12,853 nucleotides of DNA from an uncultured Faecalibacterium sp. (lineage in GTDB: Bacteria > Bacillota > Clostridia > Oscillospirales > Ruminococcaceae), in NCBI GenBank assembly GCA_934518555.1, contig CAKSXW010000056.1, positions 1 to 12,853 of the forward strand. Direction: 5' to 3'. The position numbers and the translations under genes are program-made. The notes below the pieces were generated by a model. It saw only the letters and a program-made list of their open reading frames with translations. It had not been told where the DNA came from and searched no databases. Shown here in pieces: positions 1 through 6,487 of this stretch (the first letter of the stretch is position 1; each line of letters starts with the position of its first letter).

Positions 1-69
1 AGTGTCGAGTTTCGTACCCAAAAATTCTTGGGTACGGTTCTGGGTACAAAGAGCCATTTTAGACACTAA
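1..69 (+). CDS. possible C-terminal tail of a plus-strand gene entering from the left
   Basis: Plus frame 1 is open from the window edge to a TAA at 67-69 and would encode 22 residues ending in SHFRH. The stop abuts the stem of a hairpin that has its better U-tract on the plus strand, which is where a terminator for a plus-strand gene would sit. The tail contains two LGT-type repeats that reflect the DNA repeats beneath it. All three plus frames are open across most of this short stretch, so coding is not proven and the family cannot be named. A recombinase or integrase tail is one possibility, but it is a guess. Confidence 0.22.
   Translation, partial: SVEFRTQKFLGTVLGTKSHFRH
13..47. repeat. 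three copies of TGGGTAC, one inverted
   Basis: CGTACCCA at 13-20 and TGGGTACG at 29-36 form an inverted repeat around an A/T-rich centre (21-28). A third, direct copy of TGGGTAC lies at 41-47. The spacing and symmetry suggest a protein-binding site or a recombination/attachment-type site, but they may simply be part of a coding tail. The repeats are seen directly; their function is unknown. Confidence 0.55.
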
Positions 70-97
70 AAGACACCCCTGACGGGGTGTCTTTTTT
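68..97. terminator. bidirectional rho-independent terminator
   Basis: A 12-bp perfect stem (68-79 with 84-95) closes a TGAC loop. It is followed by six T on the plus strand (92-97) and by four T on the minus strand. It would stop plus-strand transcription from the left best, and can also stop the minus-strand alcohol dehydrogenase transcript about 50 nt after its stop codon. Confidence 0.85.
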
Positions 98-145
98 CTA
101 TTCTCAGGGCCGCCAGGGTTTGAACAAGGCGGCGAGGCCCTATTT

Positions 146-1333
146 TTACCGGTTTGCCATCTGGTAGATGCGGACCATATCCTCCTGGGTCAGGTGCTTG
201 GCGGAGCCGGTACGGGCACCGCAGGCGGCTACGCACCGCTGGGCCATCTCCTGCATCTGGGCCTCTGTGGGGTGGACCCCCAGTTCCCCCAGGGTGGTGG
301 GCATCCCGATATCCCGGTAGAAGGCCTCCATGGCCTCAATGCCCCGGAGCGCAGTGGCCTCGTGGGTGTCGGCCTCCGGCACCTCCATAACGTTCCGGGC
401 AAACTGCACGAACCGGGGCAGGCAGTCCCGGTAAACGTACCGGGCCCAGCTGGGCCAGATTGCTGCCAGACCGGCCCCATGGGTCACATCGAACATTCCG
501 CCCAGCTCGTGCTCCATCCGGTGGGACATAAAGTCGCCGCCGCTGTTGCCGCAGCCTGTAAGGTCGTTGTGGGCCAGGCTGCCGGCCCACATGACCTCGG
601 CCCGGGCGTCGTAGTTCTGGGGGTCGGTGTGGAGGATCCGGGCGTTCCGCATCACGGTCCGCAGCAGGCCCTCTGCCAGGGCATCGGTGATCTCCATGTT
701 GCCGCCGCTGGTAAAGTACCGCTCCATGGTGTGCATCATGATATCGGTGCAGCCGGCCTGGGTCTGGTAGTCCGGCAGGGTGGTGGTGAGCTCCGGGTTC
801 ATGATGGCAAATTTGGGCCGGGCCAGGTTGCTGTCGTAGCCTCGCTTTTCGCCGTTTTCCATGTTGGTGATGACGCTGCTTTTGGAGGTCTCGCTGCCGG
901 CAGCGGCAATGGTCAGCACGCTGGCCACCGGCAGGCATTTTTCAGCGGTGCGGATGTGCTCGTACAGGTCCCACACGTCCTTGTCCGGCTCTGCCAGGCC
1001 GTAGGCGATGGCCTTGGCGGTGTCGATGACGCTGCCGCCGCCTACCCCCAGCAAGAAGTCGATGCCCTGGGCCTGGCCCAGAGCGATGCCCTCCCGTACC
1101 TTGTCCAGCCGGGGGTTGGGCACCACGCCACCCAGAGCCACCTGGAACAGGCCCTCCTGCTCCAGTGCCTGCTGCACCTGGGCCAGCAGCCCGGAGCGGA
1201 CGGCACTGTGGCCCCCGTAGACCACCAGCACCCGGCTGCCGCCGTACTGCCGGACAAGGGAGCCTACACGCTGCTGGGTGCCTCTGCCAAAGACCACCTG
1301 GGTGGGGGAATAATACTCAAAATCAAAGGCCAT
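146..1333 (-). CDS. iron-containing alcohol dehydrogenase, BdhA/YqhD type
   Basis: A 395-residue group III (iron-type) alcohol dehydrogenase of usual full length. These enzymes reversibly reduce aldehydes to alcohols with NAD(P)H in the cytoplasm; butanol dehydrogenase BdhA and YqhD are the nearest named types. The dinucleotide-binding loop GVGGGSVIDTAK lies at about 97-107. Likely metal ligands are D197 and H201 (GCTDIMMH), H275 (MEHEL) and H285 (DVTHGAG). The ATG start is preceded by GGGAGG at good spacing. The gene stands alone: it follows the rny terminator, has its own consensus promoter, and is followed by the terminator at 68-97. Its job is probably fermentative redox balance or aldehyde detoxification; the natural substrate cannot be read from sequence. 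It is clearly different from the GldA-like dehydrogenase at 5358-6473. Confidence 0.93.
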   Translation of the reverse strand: MAFDFEYYSPTQVVFGRGTQQRVGSLVRQYGGSRVLVVYGGHSAVRSGLLAQVQQALEQEGLFQVALGGVVPNPRLDKVREGIALGQAQGIDFLLGVGGGSVIDTAKAIAYGLAEPDKDVWDLYEHIRTAEKCLPVASVLTIAAAGSETSKSSVITNMENGEKRGYDSNLARPKFAIMNPELTTTLPDYQTQAGCTDIMMHTMERYFTSGGNMEITDALAEGLLRTVMRNARILHTDPQNYDARAEVMWAGSLAHNDLTGCGNSGGDFMSHRMEHELGGMFDVTHGAGLAAIWPSWARYVYRDCLPRFVQFARNVMEVPEADTHEATALRGIEAMEAFYRDIGMPTTLGELGVHPTEAQMQEMAQRCVAACGARTGSAKHLTQEDMVRIYQMANR

Positions 1334-1365
1334 TGTAAATTTCCTCCCTGTTATGCATTCTGCCG

Positions 1366-1380
1366 GGAGCCCGGGGCTCC
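1366..1380. promoter_or_regulatory. 15-bp palindrome in the alcohol dehydrogenase leader
   Basis: GGAGCCC and GGGCTCC (1366-1372 and 1374-1380) flank a single central base, giving a perfect inverted repeat just downstream of the predicted transcription start. A repressor operator is a reasonable reading; no regulator can be assigned. In RNA the lack of a loop makes a hairpin less likely. Confidence 0.4.
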
Positions 1381-1392
1381 GCTGTTTTTTTC

Positions 1393-1421
1393 ATGATACC
1401 TGTTCTACTGCCGGATTGCAA
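1393..1421 (-). promoter_or_regulatory. sigma-A promoter for the BdhA-type dehydrogenase
   Basis: On the minus strand, TTGCAA (1416-1421) and TATCAT (1393-1398) are separated by exactly 17 bp, a near-consensus housekeeping promoter. Transcription would start near 1386, giving a leader of about 50 nt before the ATG at 1333. Confidence 0.75.
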
Positions 1422-1432
1422 GGGCCCCGGGC

Positions 1433-1467
1433 AAAAAAAGACCGCTGCCGGGGTGCGGCAGCGGTCT
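1433..1467 (-). terminator. rny: rho-independent terminator of rny
   Basis: A 12-bp perfect stem (1439-1450 with 1456-1467) with a 5-nt loop is followed on the minus strand by a run of seven T. It begins only 11 nt after the rny stop codon. This separates rny from the downstream dehydrogenase gene. Confidence 0.93.
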
Positions 1468-1478
1468 GCTGAGACAAA

Positions 1479-3053
1479 TTATTTTGCGTACTCCACGGCA
1501 CGGCTTTCCCGGATGACGTTGACCTTGATCTGGCCAGGGTAATCCAGGGTGTCCTCGATCTTTTTGGCAATGGACCGAGCCAGCAGGATGACCTGGTCGT
1601 CGCTGATGACGTCGGGCTTTACCAGGATGCGGACCTCACGGCCTGCCTGGACGGCAAAGGCCTGCTCCACGCCCTCAAAGCTGGAGGAGATCTCCTCCAG
1701 GTTCTCCAGACGCTTCACATAGCTTTCCACGTTCTCACGGCGAGCACCCGGCCGGGCGGCGCTGATGGCGTCGGCAGCCTGGATGATAAAGGCCAGGGGG
1801 GTCTTGGGCTCCACGTCGCCGTGGTGGGCCTCGATGGCGTGGATGATCTGGGTGTTCTCCTTGTACTTGCGGCAGATGTCCACACCGATCTGGACATGGC
1901 TGCCCTCGATCTCGTGGTCCAGAGCCTTGCCGATATCATGGAGCAGACCGGCACGGCGAGCCATGGTAACGTTGACGCCCATCTCCCCTGCCAGCAGGCC
2001 GGCCACCCAGGCCACCTCCATGCTGTGGGTCAGAGCGTTCTGGCCAAAGCTGGTGCGGTACTTCAGACGGCCGATGAGCTTGATCAGGTCCGGGTGCAGG
2101 CCATGGATGCCCAGCTCCATAACGGCACGCTCGCCCTCACGCTTCATCTGCAGCTCCAGCTCGTGGCGGCATTTTTCCACCGTTTCCTCAATGCGGGCAG
2201 GGTGGATACGGCCGTCGCCGATCAGGCGTTCCAGGGTCATGCGGGCCACTTCCCGACGGGTCTGGTCAAAGGAGGACAGGGTGATGGCCTCCGGGGTATC
2301 GTCGATGATCAGGTCCACGCCGGTGGCGGTCTCCAGGGCACGGATGTTGCGGCCCTCACGGCCAATGATGCGGCCCTTCATCTCGTCACTGGGCAAGGGC
2401 ACCACGCTAACGGTGGTCTCGCTGCAGTGGTCGGCAGCGCAGCGGCTGACAGCCTGACCGATGAGGTTCCGGGCGATGTTGTCGCAGTTCTCCTTCAGGT
2501 CGGTCTCGTAGGCAGCCACACGAACAGCCTTTTCGTGGGTGAGCTCCTCATCCACCTTGTGCAGCAGCACCTCCCGGGCGTCCTCCTGGCTCAGGCCGGC
2601 CAGAGTCTCCAGCCGCTCCATCTCCTTGGCACGCAGGGCGTCGATCTCTGCCAGACGGGCCTCCGCTTCCTCCGAACGCTTTTTCAGGTCTTCTTCCTTG
2701 CGCTCCAGGGCCTCGGTCTTGCGATCCAGGGCGGTCTCCTTCTGGTCGATGCGGTTCTCCTGGCGGCTGATCTCCGCCCGGCGCTGCTTGATCTCCTTGT
2801 CGGCTTCTGCCTTTTGGGCGTCCACCTCAGCCTTCAGACGGAAGGCCTCGTCCTTTGCTTCCAGAACCGCTTCTTTGCGCTTCTGGTCTGCGGTCTTGAT
2901 CGCCTCGTTCACCAGCCGGGTCGCCTCGGCCTCTGCGCTGCCGATCTGGGCCTCTGCGGTCTGCTTGCGGCGGTTATAGCCAAAAACAGAACCCACACCA
3001 AAGCCGACAGCCAGAACGACGATCAGGATCACGATCCAAACGATCGTAGGCAT
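1479..3053 (-). CDS. rny: ribonuclease Y
   Basis: RNase Y is the membrane-anchored endoribonuclease that starts mRNA decay and processes transcripts in many Firmicutes. In order along the protein: one N-terminal transmembrane segment (about 3-22), a long charged coiled coil (about 28-185), a KH RNA-binding domain with the [10 protein letters not shown] loop near 227-236, and an HD domain with LLHDIGK (H372, D373) and the upstream ALTHSMEVA. With the ATG at 3053 the protein has 524 residues, close to the Bacillus subtilis enzyme (520). A GTG nine bases upstream (3062) is in frame but sits only 1 nt from the AAAGGAG SD sequence, whereas the ATG has a 10-nt spacing, so I chose the ATG. The gene is monocistronic: strong promoter, long leader and dedicated terminator. 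Confidence 0.97.
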   Translation of the reverse strand: MPTIVWIVILIVVLAVGFGVGSVFGYNRRKQTAEAQIGSAEAEATRLVNEAIKTADQKRKEAVLEAKDEAFRLKAEVDAQKAEADKEIKQRRAEISRQENRIDQKETALDRKTEALERKEEDLKKRSEEAEARLAEIDALRAKEMERLETLAGLSQEDAREVLLHKVDEELTHEKAVRVAAYETDLKENCDNIARNLIGQAVSRCAADHCSETTVSVVPLPSDEMKGRIIGREGRNIRALETATGVDLIIDDTPEAITLSSFDQTRREVARMTLERLIGDGRIHPARIEETVEKCRHELELQMKREGERAVMELGIHGLHPDLIKLIGRLKYRTSFGQNALTHSMEVAWVAGLLAGEMGVNVTMARRAGLLHDIGKALDHEIEGSHVQIGVDICRKYKENTQIIHAIEAHHGDVEPKTPLAFIIQAADAISAARPGARRENVESYVKRLENLEEISSSFEGVEQAFAVQAGREVRILVKPDVISDDQVILLARSIAKKIEDTLDYPGQIKVNVIRESRAVEYAK

Positions 3054-3063
3054 CGTGTTCACT

Positions 3064-3070
3064 CTCCTTT
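3064..3070 (-). promoter_or_regulatory. rny: SD site deciding the rny start
   Basis: AAAGGAG on the minus strand lies 10 nt from the ATG at 3053 and 1 nt from the in-frame GTG at 3062. Spacing favours the ATG. Confidence 0.75.
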
Positions 3071-3236
3071 GATAATGATCTCAACTTGAATCATAAGCAG
3101 GAGACGCTGGAGGGCAGGTGTGGGTCCATAGAGCTCTATAAGGGAGCTTTCAATGCAAAAGGGGCAACAGGAACACAACCGGGAACCACCCCCGGGCAAC
3201 GATCCTGCGGCTTTTCTATCTACGGTTCTTTCTTAT

Positions 3237-3258
3237 AAAAACAGGCGTTTGCCGCCTG
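3237..3258 (-). terminator. terminator-like hairpin inside the rny leader
   Basis: On the minus strand CAGGCG, a 5-nt loop and CGCCTG are followed by TTTTT and then ATAAG. The 6-bp GC-rich stem is short but usable. If it terminates, the product is an RNA of about 75 nt from the rny promoter. A downstream GCCGC (in minus-strand order) could pair with the GCGGC of the 5' arm as an anti-terminator; that pairing is inference. Confidence 0.45.
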
Positions 3259-3318
3259 AGGGACACACAGTTCACGGAACAGCCTGCATACAGCGTCTTT
3301 TATTCCATACTACTATTT

Positions 3319-3347
3319 ATATTACGAAACATTTCCGTGCTTGTCAA
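3319..3347 (-). promoter_or_regulatory. rny: consensus sigma-A promoter for rny
   Basis: Minus-strand TTGACA (3342-3347) and TAATAT (3319-3324) are 17 bp apart, the strongest promoter in the window. The surroundings are noticeably A/T-rich compared with the coding regions. It drives rny through the long leader. Confidence 0.88.
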
Positions 3348-3432
3348 GAGAAATCCGGCCCTGGCAGCAGAATTTTTGTGCAGAAAGCCGAGACCACCCG
3401 GCCCGGAGCATTGGGGCTGTTGTTTCTCCGGC

Positions 3433-3469
3433 AAAAAAGCCCGGCACTGTGACGGCACCGGGCTTTTTT
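3433..3469. terminator. bidirectional terminator after the LysR-phosphatase gene
   Basis: AAAAAAGCCCGG (3433-3444) pairs with CCGGGCTTTTTT (3458-3469) around a 13-nt loop. Six T follow the GC stem on either strand. It lies about 18 nt past the stop of the minus-strand fusion gene and isolates it from rny. Confidence 0.88.
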
Positions 3470-3487
3470 ACCAATGTTTTCAGGGGA

Positions 3488-5227
3488 TCATTCCAGGTAC
3501 ATCCGCCGCAGACGCATCCGCCGGGCGGCGGTAAGGCCGTACTCCTGGGCCAGATATTCCTCGGCGGTGCCGTACTTCTGCCGGATGGTGTCCAGCACAA
3601 AGTCAGCCATCCCCGGCTCCACCCCGGCCACGGCCCGGCCCAGGTCCTTTTGGGCCGGGTCCTGGGCCTGCAGGGCGTCGATCTCTTCCTTGCGGCAGAG
3701 GTTGGTCTGCTGGTAATCCTGCCGGATGGTGTCGTCGGAGGCCCCCAGGGCCAGCAGGATCAGCATGGCTGCCACCCCGGTGCGGTCCTTGCCGACAGAG
3801 CAGTGGAACAGGATGGGGGTCTCCCCGGCCTCCAAGGCCCGGAACAGCTCCTGGAAGGCCTTGTTGCCAAAGAGCATTTTCCGGTACATCTGCCGGATAA
3901 ACTCCATCCCATCCGGGGCCTTGGTCAGCTGGGCCTTGATATCCTGGGGGGCAAAGGACACCTCCTGCCCATCCTCCCCACACAGGGCGCAGATCCGCAC
4001 CAGACGGGCACCGTCCGGCACCAGGTCCGGGGCAGCCTGGGCCTCCTGGGCACTCCGCAGGTCCAGGATCAGCCGCAAGCCCAAAGCGTCCAGACGAGCC
4101 CGGTCTGCCGGGCTGGTAAGGGTGGCAGTGGTCTCTCCTCGCCAGATCTGGCCCCAGCGCACGGTTTTGCCTTCGTCAGCCGGGTAGCCTCCCAGCTCCC
4201 GGAAGTTGCAGGCCCCGGCAAAGGGCAGCGGCGTGCCGGGGGCAGGCCGGGCCGGGGCCGCCGACCGGGCGGCAGGGCTGGACAGCACCGGGAAGTTGTA
4301 AAAGGGCTTGGCAGGCCGTCCACGCCGGGGCGGCAGAGAGGCAGCTCCCCCCAGCACCTCCATCAGGTAGCCTCGCAGCAGGTCGATGTAGGCCGAAGCG
4401 TAATCCCGACGCTGCACCAGGGACACGCACAAGGGCGGCAGATCCTCCAGCAGCACATCCCGTACCCGGTCCAGCTCCCGGCGTGCACCGGGCTCGTAAC
4501 GGGTCAGGCAGGTGCACAGCTGCTCCTGCACCAGGTAGTAGGCCTGGTAAAAGCTGGGGCCGATCTCTGCATTGGGGGCAAAGCCAGCCCGGGCGCAGGC
4601 GTCCCACAGGGGGCTGAACAGGTCCTGCCGCAGGCTGGGCAGCAGCACACGCTGGCCCCGCAGGTCTGCCAGAGGGATGCTCTCCCGGTCCCAGAAGGGG
4701 TGGCCCCGGGGCACCAGCAGGCAGGCCGGGTCTGCCCGGAGGGTGGTACGGGCCAGCACCGGGGCGGCACTGCCCAGGTCGATGATCAACCCGGCGTCCA
4801 GCTCCCCCTGCTCCACGCTCTGGACCACGGCGTCGTTGTCCAGCAGCCGGAACCGCATTTCCACATGGGGATACTGCTGACGGAACTTGTCCAGCTGGGT
4901 CTCCAGCCCCGGCAGATAGTCCGGCACCAGTGCCACGCTGATGCCGATGCGGACCGGCTGGGCCGACTGGATCTCGGCACGCAGAGCCGCCTGCATCTGC
5001 TGGAACTGCTCCACCACCGGGGCCGCATGACGCTGGAGGCTCATGCCCCGGTCCGTGAGGGTGAGCCGATGGTGGGCACTGAGGAACAGTGGGCCGCACA
5101 GTTCTGCTTCCAGGGCCGTAATGCTCTGCCGCAGAGCCTGCCGGGACAAAAACAGCCGCTGGGCTGCCCGGGTGTAATTCATTTCTTCGCACAATACCAA
5201 AAAGTAGTGCAGCTGGCGGATATCCAT
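3488..5227 (-). CDS. LysR-type regulator fused to a tyrosine/lipid phosphatase domain
   Basis: This 579-residue protein is about twice the usual LysR length (about 300). Residues 1-60 form a LysR winged helix-turn-helix (IRQLHYFLVL, then AAQRLFLSRQALRQSI). Residues about 91-293 fit the effector-binding domain. A Pro/Ala-rich linker (about 296-335) leads to a C-terminal phosphatase of the bacterial Y_phosphatase3 type: NFRELGGY at 341-348, DLRS at 389-392, and the P-loop HCSVGKDRTG at 475-484, with catalytic C476 and R482. The GKDRTG form of CX5R is the one seen in MptpB/LipA-like phosphatases active on phosphoinositides and phosphotyrosine. The frame is continuous with all key residues, so both halves look functional. 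The ATG has a GGAGG at 5-nt spacing. The gene has its own promoter and terminator just downstream of the catabolic operon, which it may regulate. Confidence 0.9.
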   Translation of the reverse strand: MDIRQLHYFLVLCEEMNYTRAAQRLFLSRQALRQSITALEAELCGPLFLSAHHRLTLTDRGMSLQRHAAPVVEQFQQMQAALRAEIQSAQPVRIGISVALVPDYLPGLETQLDKFRQQYPHVEMRFRLLDNDAVVQSVEQGELDAGLIIDLGSAAPVLARTTLRADPACLLVPRGHPFWDRESIPLADLRGQRVLLPSLRQDLFSPLWDACARAGFAPNAEIGPSFYQAYYLVQEQLCTCLTRYEPGARRELDRVRDVLLEDLPPLCVSLVQRRDYASAYIDLLRGYLMEVLGGAASLPPRRGRPAKPFYNFPVLSSPAARSAAPARPAPGTPLPFAGACNFRELGGYPADEGKTVRWGQIWRGETTATLTSPADRARLDALGLRLILDLRSAQEAQAAPDLVPDGARLVRICALCGEDGQEVSFAPQDIKAQLTKAPDGMEFIRQMYRKMLFGNKAFQELFRALEAGETPILFHCSVGKDRTGVAAMLILLALGASDDTIRQDYQQTNLCRKEEIDALQAQDPAQKDLGRAVAGVEPGMADFVLDTIRQKYGTAEEYLAQEYGLTAARRMRLRRMYLE

Positions 5228-5257
5228 GGTGTCCTCCTGGGATTTGTTTTCCTATTA

Positions 5258-5286
5258 AGAATACCGCCTTTTGGGACGATTGTAAA
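5258..5286 (-). promoter_or_regulatory. promoter of the LysR-phosphatase gene
   Basis: Minus-strand TTTACA (5281-5286) and TATTCT (5258-5263) are 17 bp apart and lie just downstream of the operon terminator. The leader before the ATG at 5227 would be about 25 nt and contains the SD. Autoregulation, common for LysR proteins, could act here. Confidence 0.62.
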
Positions 5287-5299
5287 GCCGCCCACCGGC

Positions 5300-5342
5300 A
5301 AAAAAGCGCCCCCGGCGCAGTCTTTTGCTGTGCCGGGGGCGC
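5300..5342 (-). terminator. rho-independent terminator of the catabolic operon
   Basis: An 11-bp GC stem (5306-5316 with 5332-5342) is followed on the minus strand by six T (5300-5305). It starts 15 nt past the stop of the GldA-like gene and marks the end of the operon. Confidence 0.92.
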
Positions 5343-5357
5343 AAGAGTGCAAAGGGA

Positions 5358-6473
5358 TCAGTCTGCCGACAGGTAGTGCATGGCCTTGTGCAGCCGTGCC
5401 TCATTTTCTGCCGTAGGCTCCATAAAGGGGCTGTGGAACAGATCCTGGAACAGGTTCTCCATCTTGGGGGAGTTGGGGTCGATGCCGATGTCCTCCAAGG
5501 TCAGGGGCATATCCATGCTCCGCATAAAGGCACGGAAAGGTGCCACCTGCTCAGGATGGCCGTTGAAGGCCAGCTGCAGGCAGTCGCCAATGGCCACGAT
5601 CTCACCGTGGAGGTAGGGCTTTGCCTCCTGGGTAAAGTGGGTCCGCACCAGCTCGTAGGTCTCGTGGCCCAAAGCGGTCTGGCCAAAGCCCTTGCTGACG
5701 CCGCTGACGATGCCAGCCACTGCCACGTTCAGGTAGGCGATGTCCTCCACTGCCTTGGTCAGCTTGCCTTCGGCGATGTCACGGCAGGCCTGGTGAGCCT
5801 CTTTCTCGTAGACATGGTAGGCCATCTCGGCAATGGTGTAGGCGGTGAACAGGCCGATGCTCACGTCGTCCAGCAGGATCTCGCTGCGGCCGTTCTGGAT
5901 CTCGATCATCTTGGCCATGCCGTCCATGATGCCGCTGGCAGCGTAACGGGGCGGCTCCTTGCAGATGACGTCCATATCCATGACGATGGCGTTCACCTCG
6001 TGGTCATAGCGCAGGCTGCCCAGAGAGGCACCCTCGGCGGTGTACATGACGCTGAGGGGGGCAAAGGCGGCGCAGGTGGCAATGGAGGTAGGCACCTCCA
6101 CCACAGGCAGGTCCCCTGCAAAGTGTGCAGTGGCCTTGGCCTGGTCCATGATGCGGCCGCCGCCCACGCCCACGATGACCTGGCAGCCGGTGGTCAGGGC
6201 CTGCAGAGCGTGCTCCTTGGCCCGCTCGTAGGTGTTCTGGTCCGGGTAGATGGACAGCTCAAAGTCCACCCCGGCCTCCTTCAGGCTCTTTTCTGCCTTG
6301 CCTTCCGTAGCGGCCCAGGCACGGGGGCCTGCAATGACCAGGGCCTTTTTGCCCAGGCGAGCCACCTCGCCGCCCAACAGGTTCAGGGCCCCTGCTTCCT
6401 GCAGGTAACGGCCAGCACCGAACTTGTAGGCGTTATCCAGCTTGATATCTGCCAGACTTCTTGCTTCTGCCAT
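5358..6473 (-). CDS. GldA-like metal-dependent alcohol dehydrogenase
   Basis: A 371-residue protein of the iron-containing alcohol dehydrogenase superfamily, in the glycerol-dehydrogenase branch (GldA, and the hydroxycarboxylate dehydrogenase YbdH/HcxA). It shows the nucleotide-binding loop VGVGGGRIMDQAKA at about 101-114 and likely Zn/Fe ligands D184 (GIMDGMAK), H270 (LGHETYE) and H289 (LHGEIVAIG). Family members oxidise polyols or 2-hydroxyacids, or reduce the keto compounds, with NAD(P). The gene follows the dehydratase by 14 nt. Its SD (GGAG) overlaps the dehydratase stop as TAAGGAG, so the two are almost certainly co-transcribed and coupled. In this context it more likely handles an intermediate of the operon's pathway than glycerol, but the substrate is not readable. 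It is the last gene before the terminator. Confidence 0.88.
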   Translation of the reverse strand: MAEARSLADIKLDNAYKFGAGRYLQEAGALNLLGGEVARLGKKALVIAGPRAWAATEGKAEKSLKEAGVDFELSIYPDQNTYERAKEHALQALTTGCQVIVGVGGGRIMDQAKATAHFAGDLPVVEVPTSIATCAAFAPLSVMYTAEGASLGSLRYDHEVNAIVMDMDVICKEPPRYAASGIMDGMAKMIEIQNGRSEILLDDVSIGLFTAYTIAEMAYHVYEKEAHQACRDIAEGKLTKAVEDIAYLNVAVAGIVSGVSKGFGQTALGHETYELVRTHFTQEAKPYLHGEIVAIGDCLQLAFNGHPEQVAPFRAFMRSMDMPLTLEDIGIDPNSPKMENLFQDLFHSPFMEPTAENEARLHKAMHYLSAD

Positions 6474-6487
6474 AGTTTTTACGCTCC

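Larger units (their letters stand above)
3054..3312 (-). promoter_or_regulatory. rny: long 5' leader of rny, about 260 nt
   Basis: From the predicted transcription start near 3312 to the ATG at 3053 there is no convincing gene. The leader holds an internal hairpin with a T5 tail (3237-3258), a 12-bp palindrome ATAGAGCTCTAT (3128-3139), and a GC-rich segment with a possible CCGGG/CCCGG hairpin around 3181-3196. It could be an autoregulatory leader bound or cut by RNase Y, an attenuator, or a separate small RNA. It matches no riboswitch class I know. The rest of the gap, 3348-3487, holds the -35 edge, a short featureless stretch and the upstream terminator. Confidence 0.5.

Noticed and set aside
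194..1396. 400-residue plus-strand open frame opposite the BdhA-type dehydrogenase
   Set aside because: Same reason: it mirrors a well-supported enzyme gene and runs across that gene's promoter. Similar mirror frames oppose rny (1821-3089), the dehydratase (6524-8245), the GldA-like gene (5325-6500) and the PLP enzyme (8289-9554).
3121..3160. Second rny promoter closer to the gene (TTGAAA-17-TATGGA)
   Set aside because: The -10 match is weak and overlaps a palindrome; the far promoter is much better. Not strong enough to annotate.
3140..3312. 6S RNA or another known housekeeping RNA in the rny leader
   Set aside because: I looked for the long closing helix and known conserved blocks and could not pair the ends; only small local hairpins are visible, so no family is claimed.
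3153..3452. 99-residue plus-strand frame in the rny upstream gap
   Set aside because: No SD, no recognisable motif, and it crosses both the minus-strand promoter and part of the terminator at 3433-3469.
3341..5416. 691-residue plus-strand open frame opposite the LysR-phosphatase gene
   Set aside because: It is antisense to a gene with clear domains, rich in Gly/Pro/Gln/Val/Leu without any recognisable motif, and has no SD; GC-rich codon bias creates such frames.
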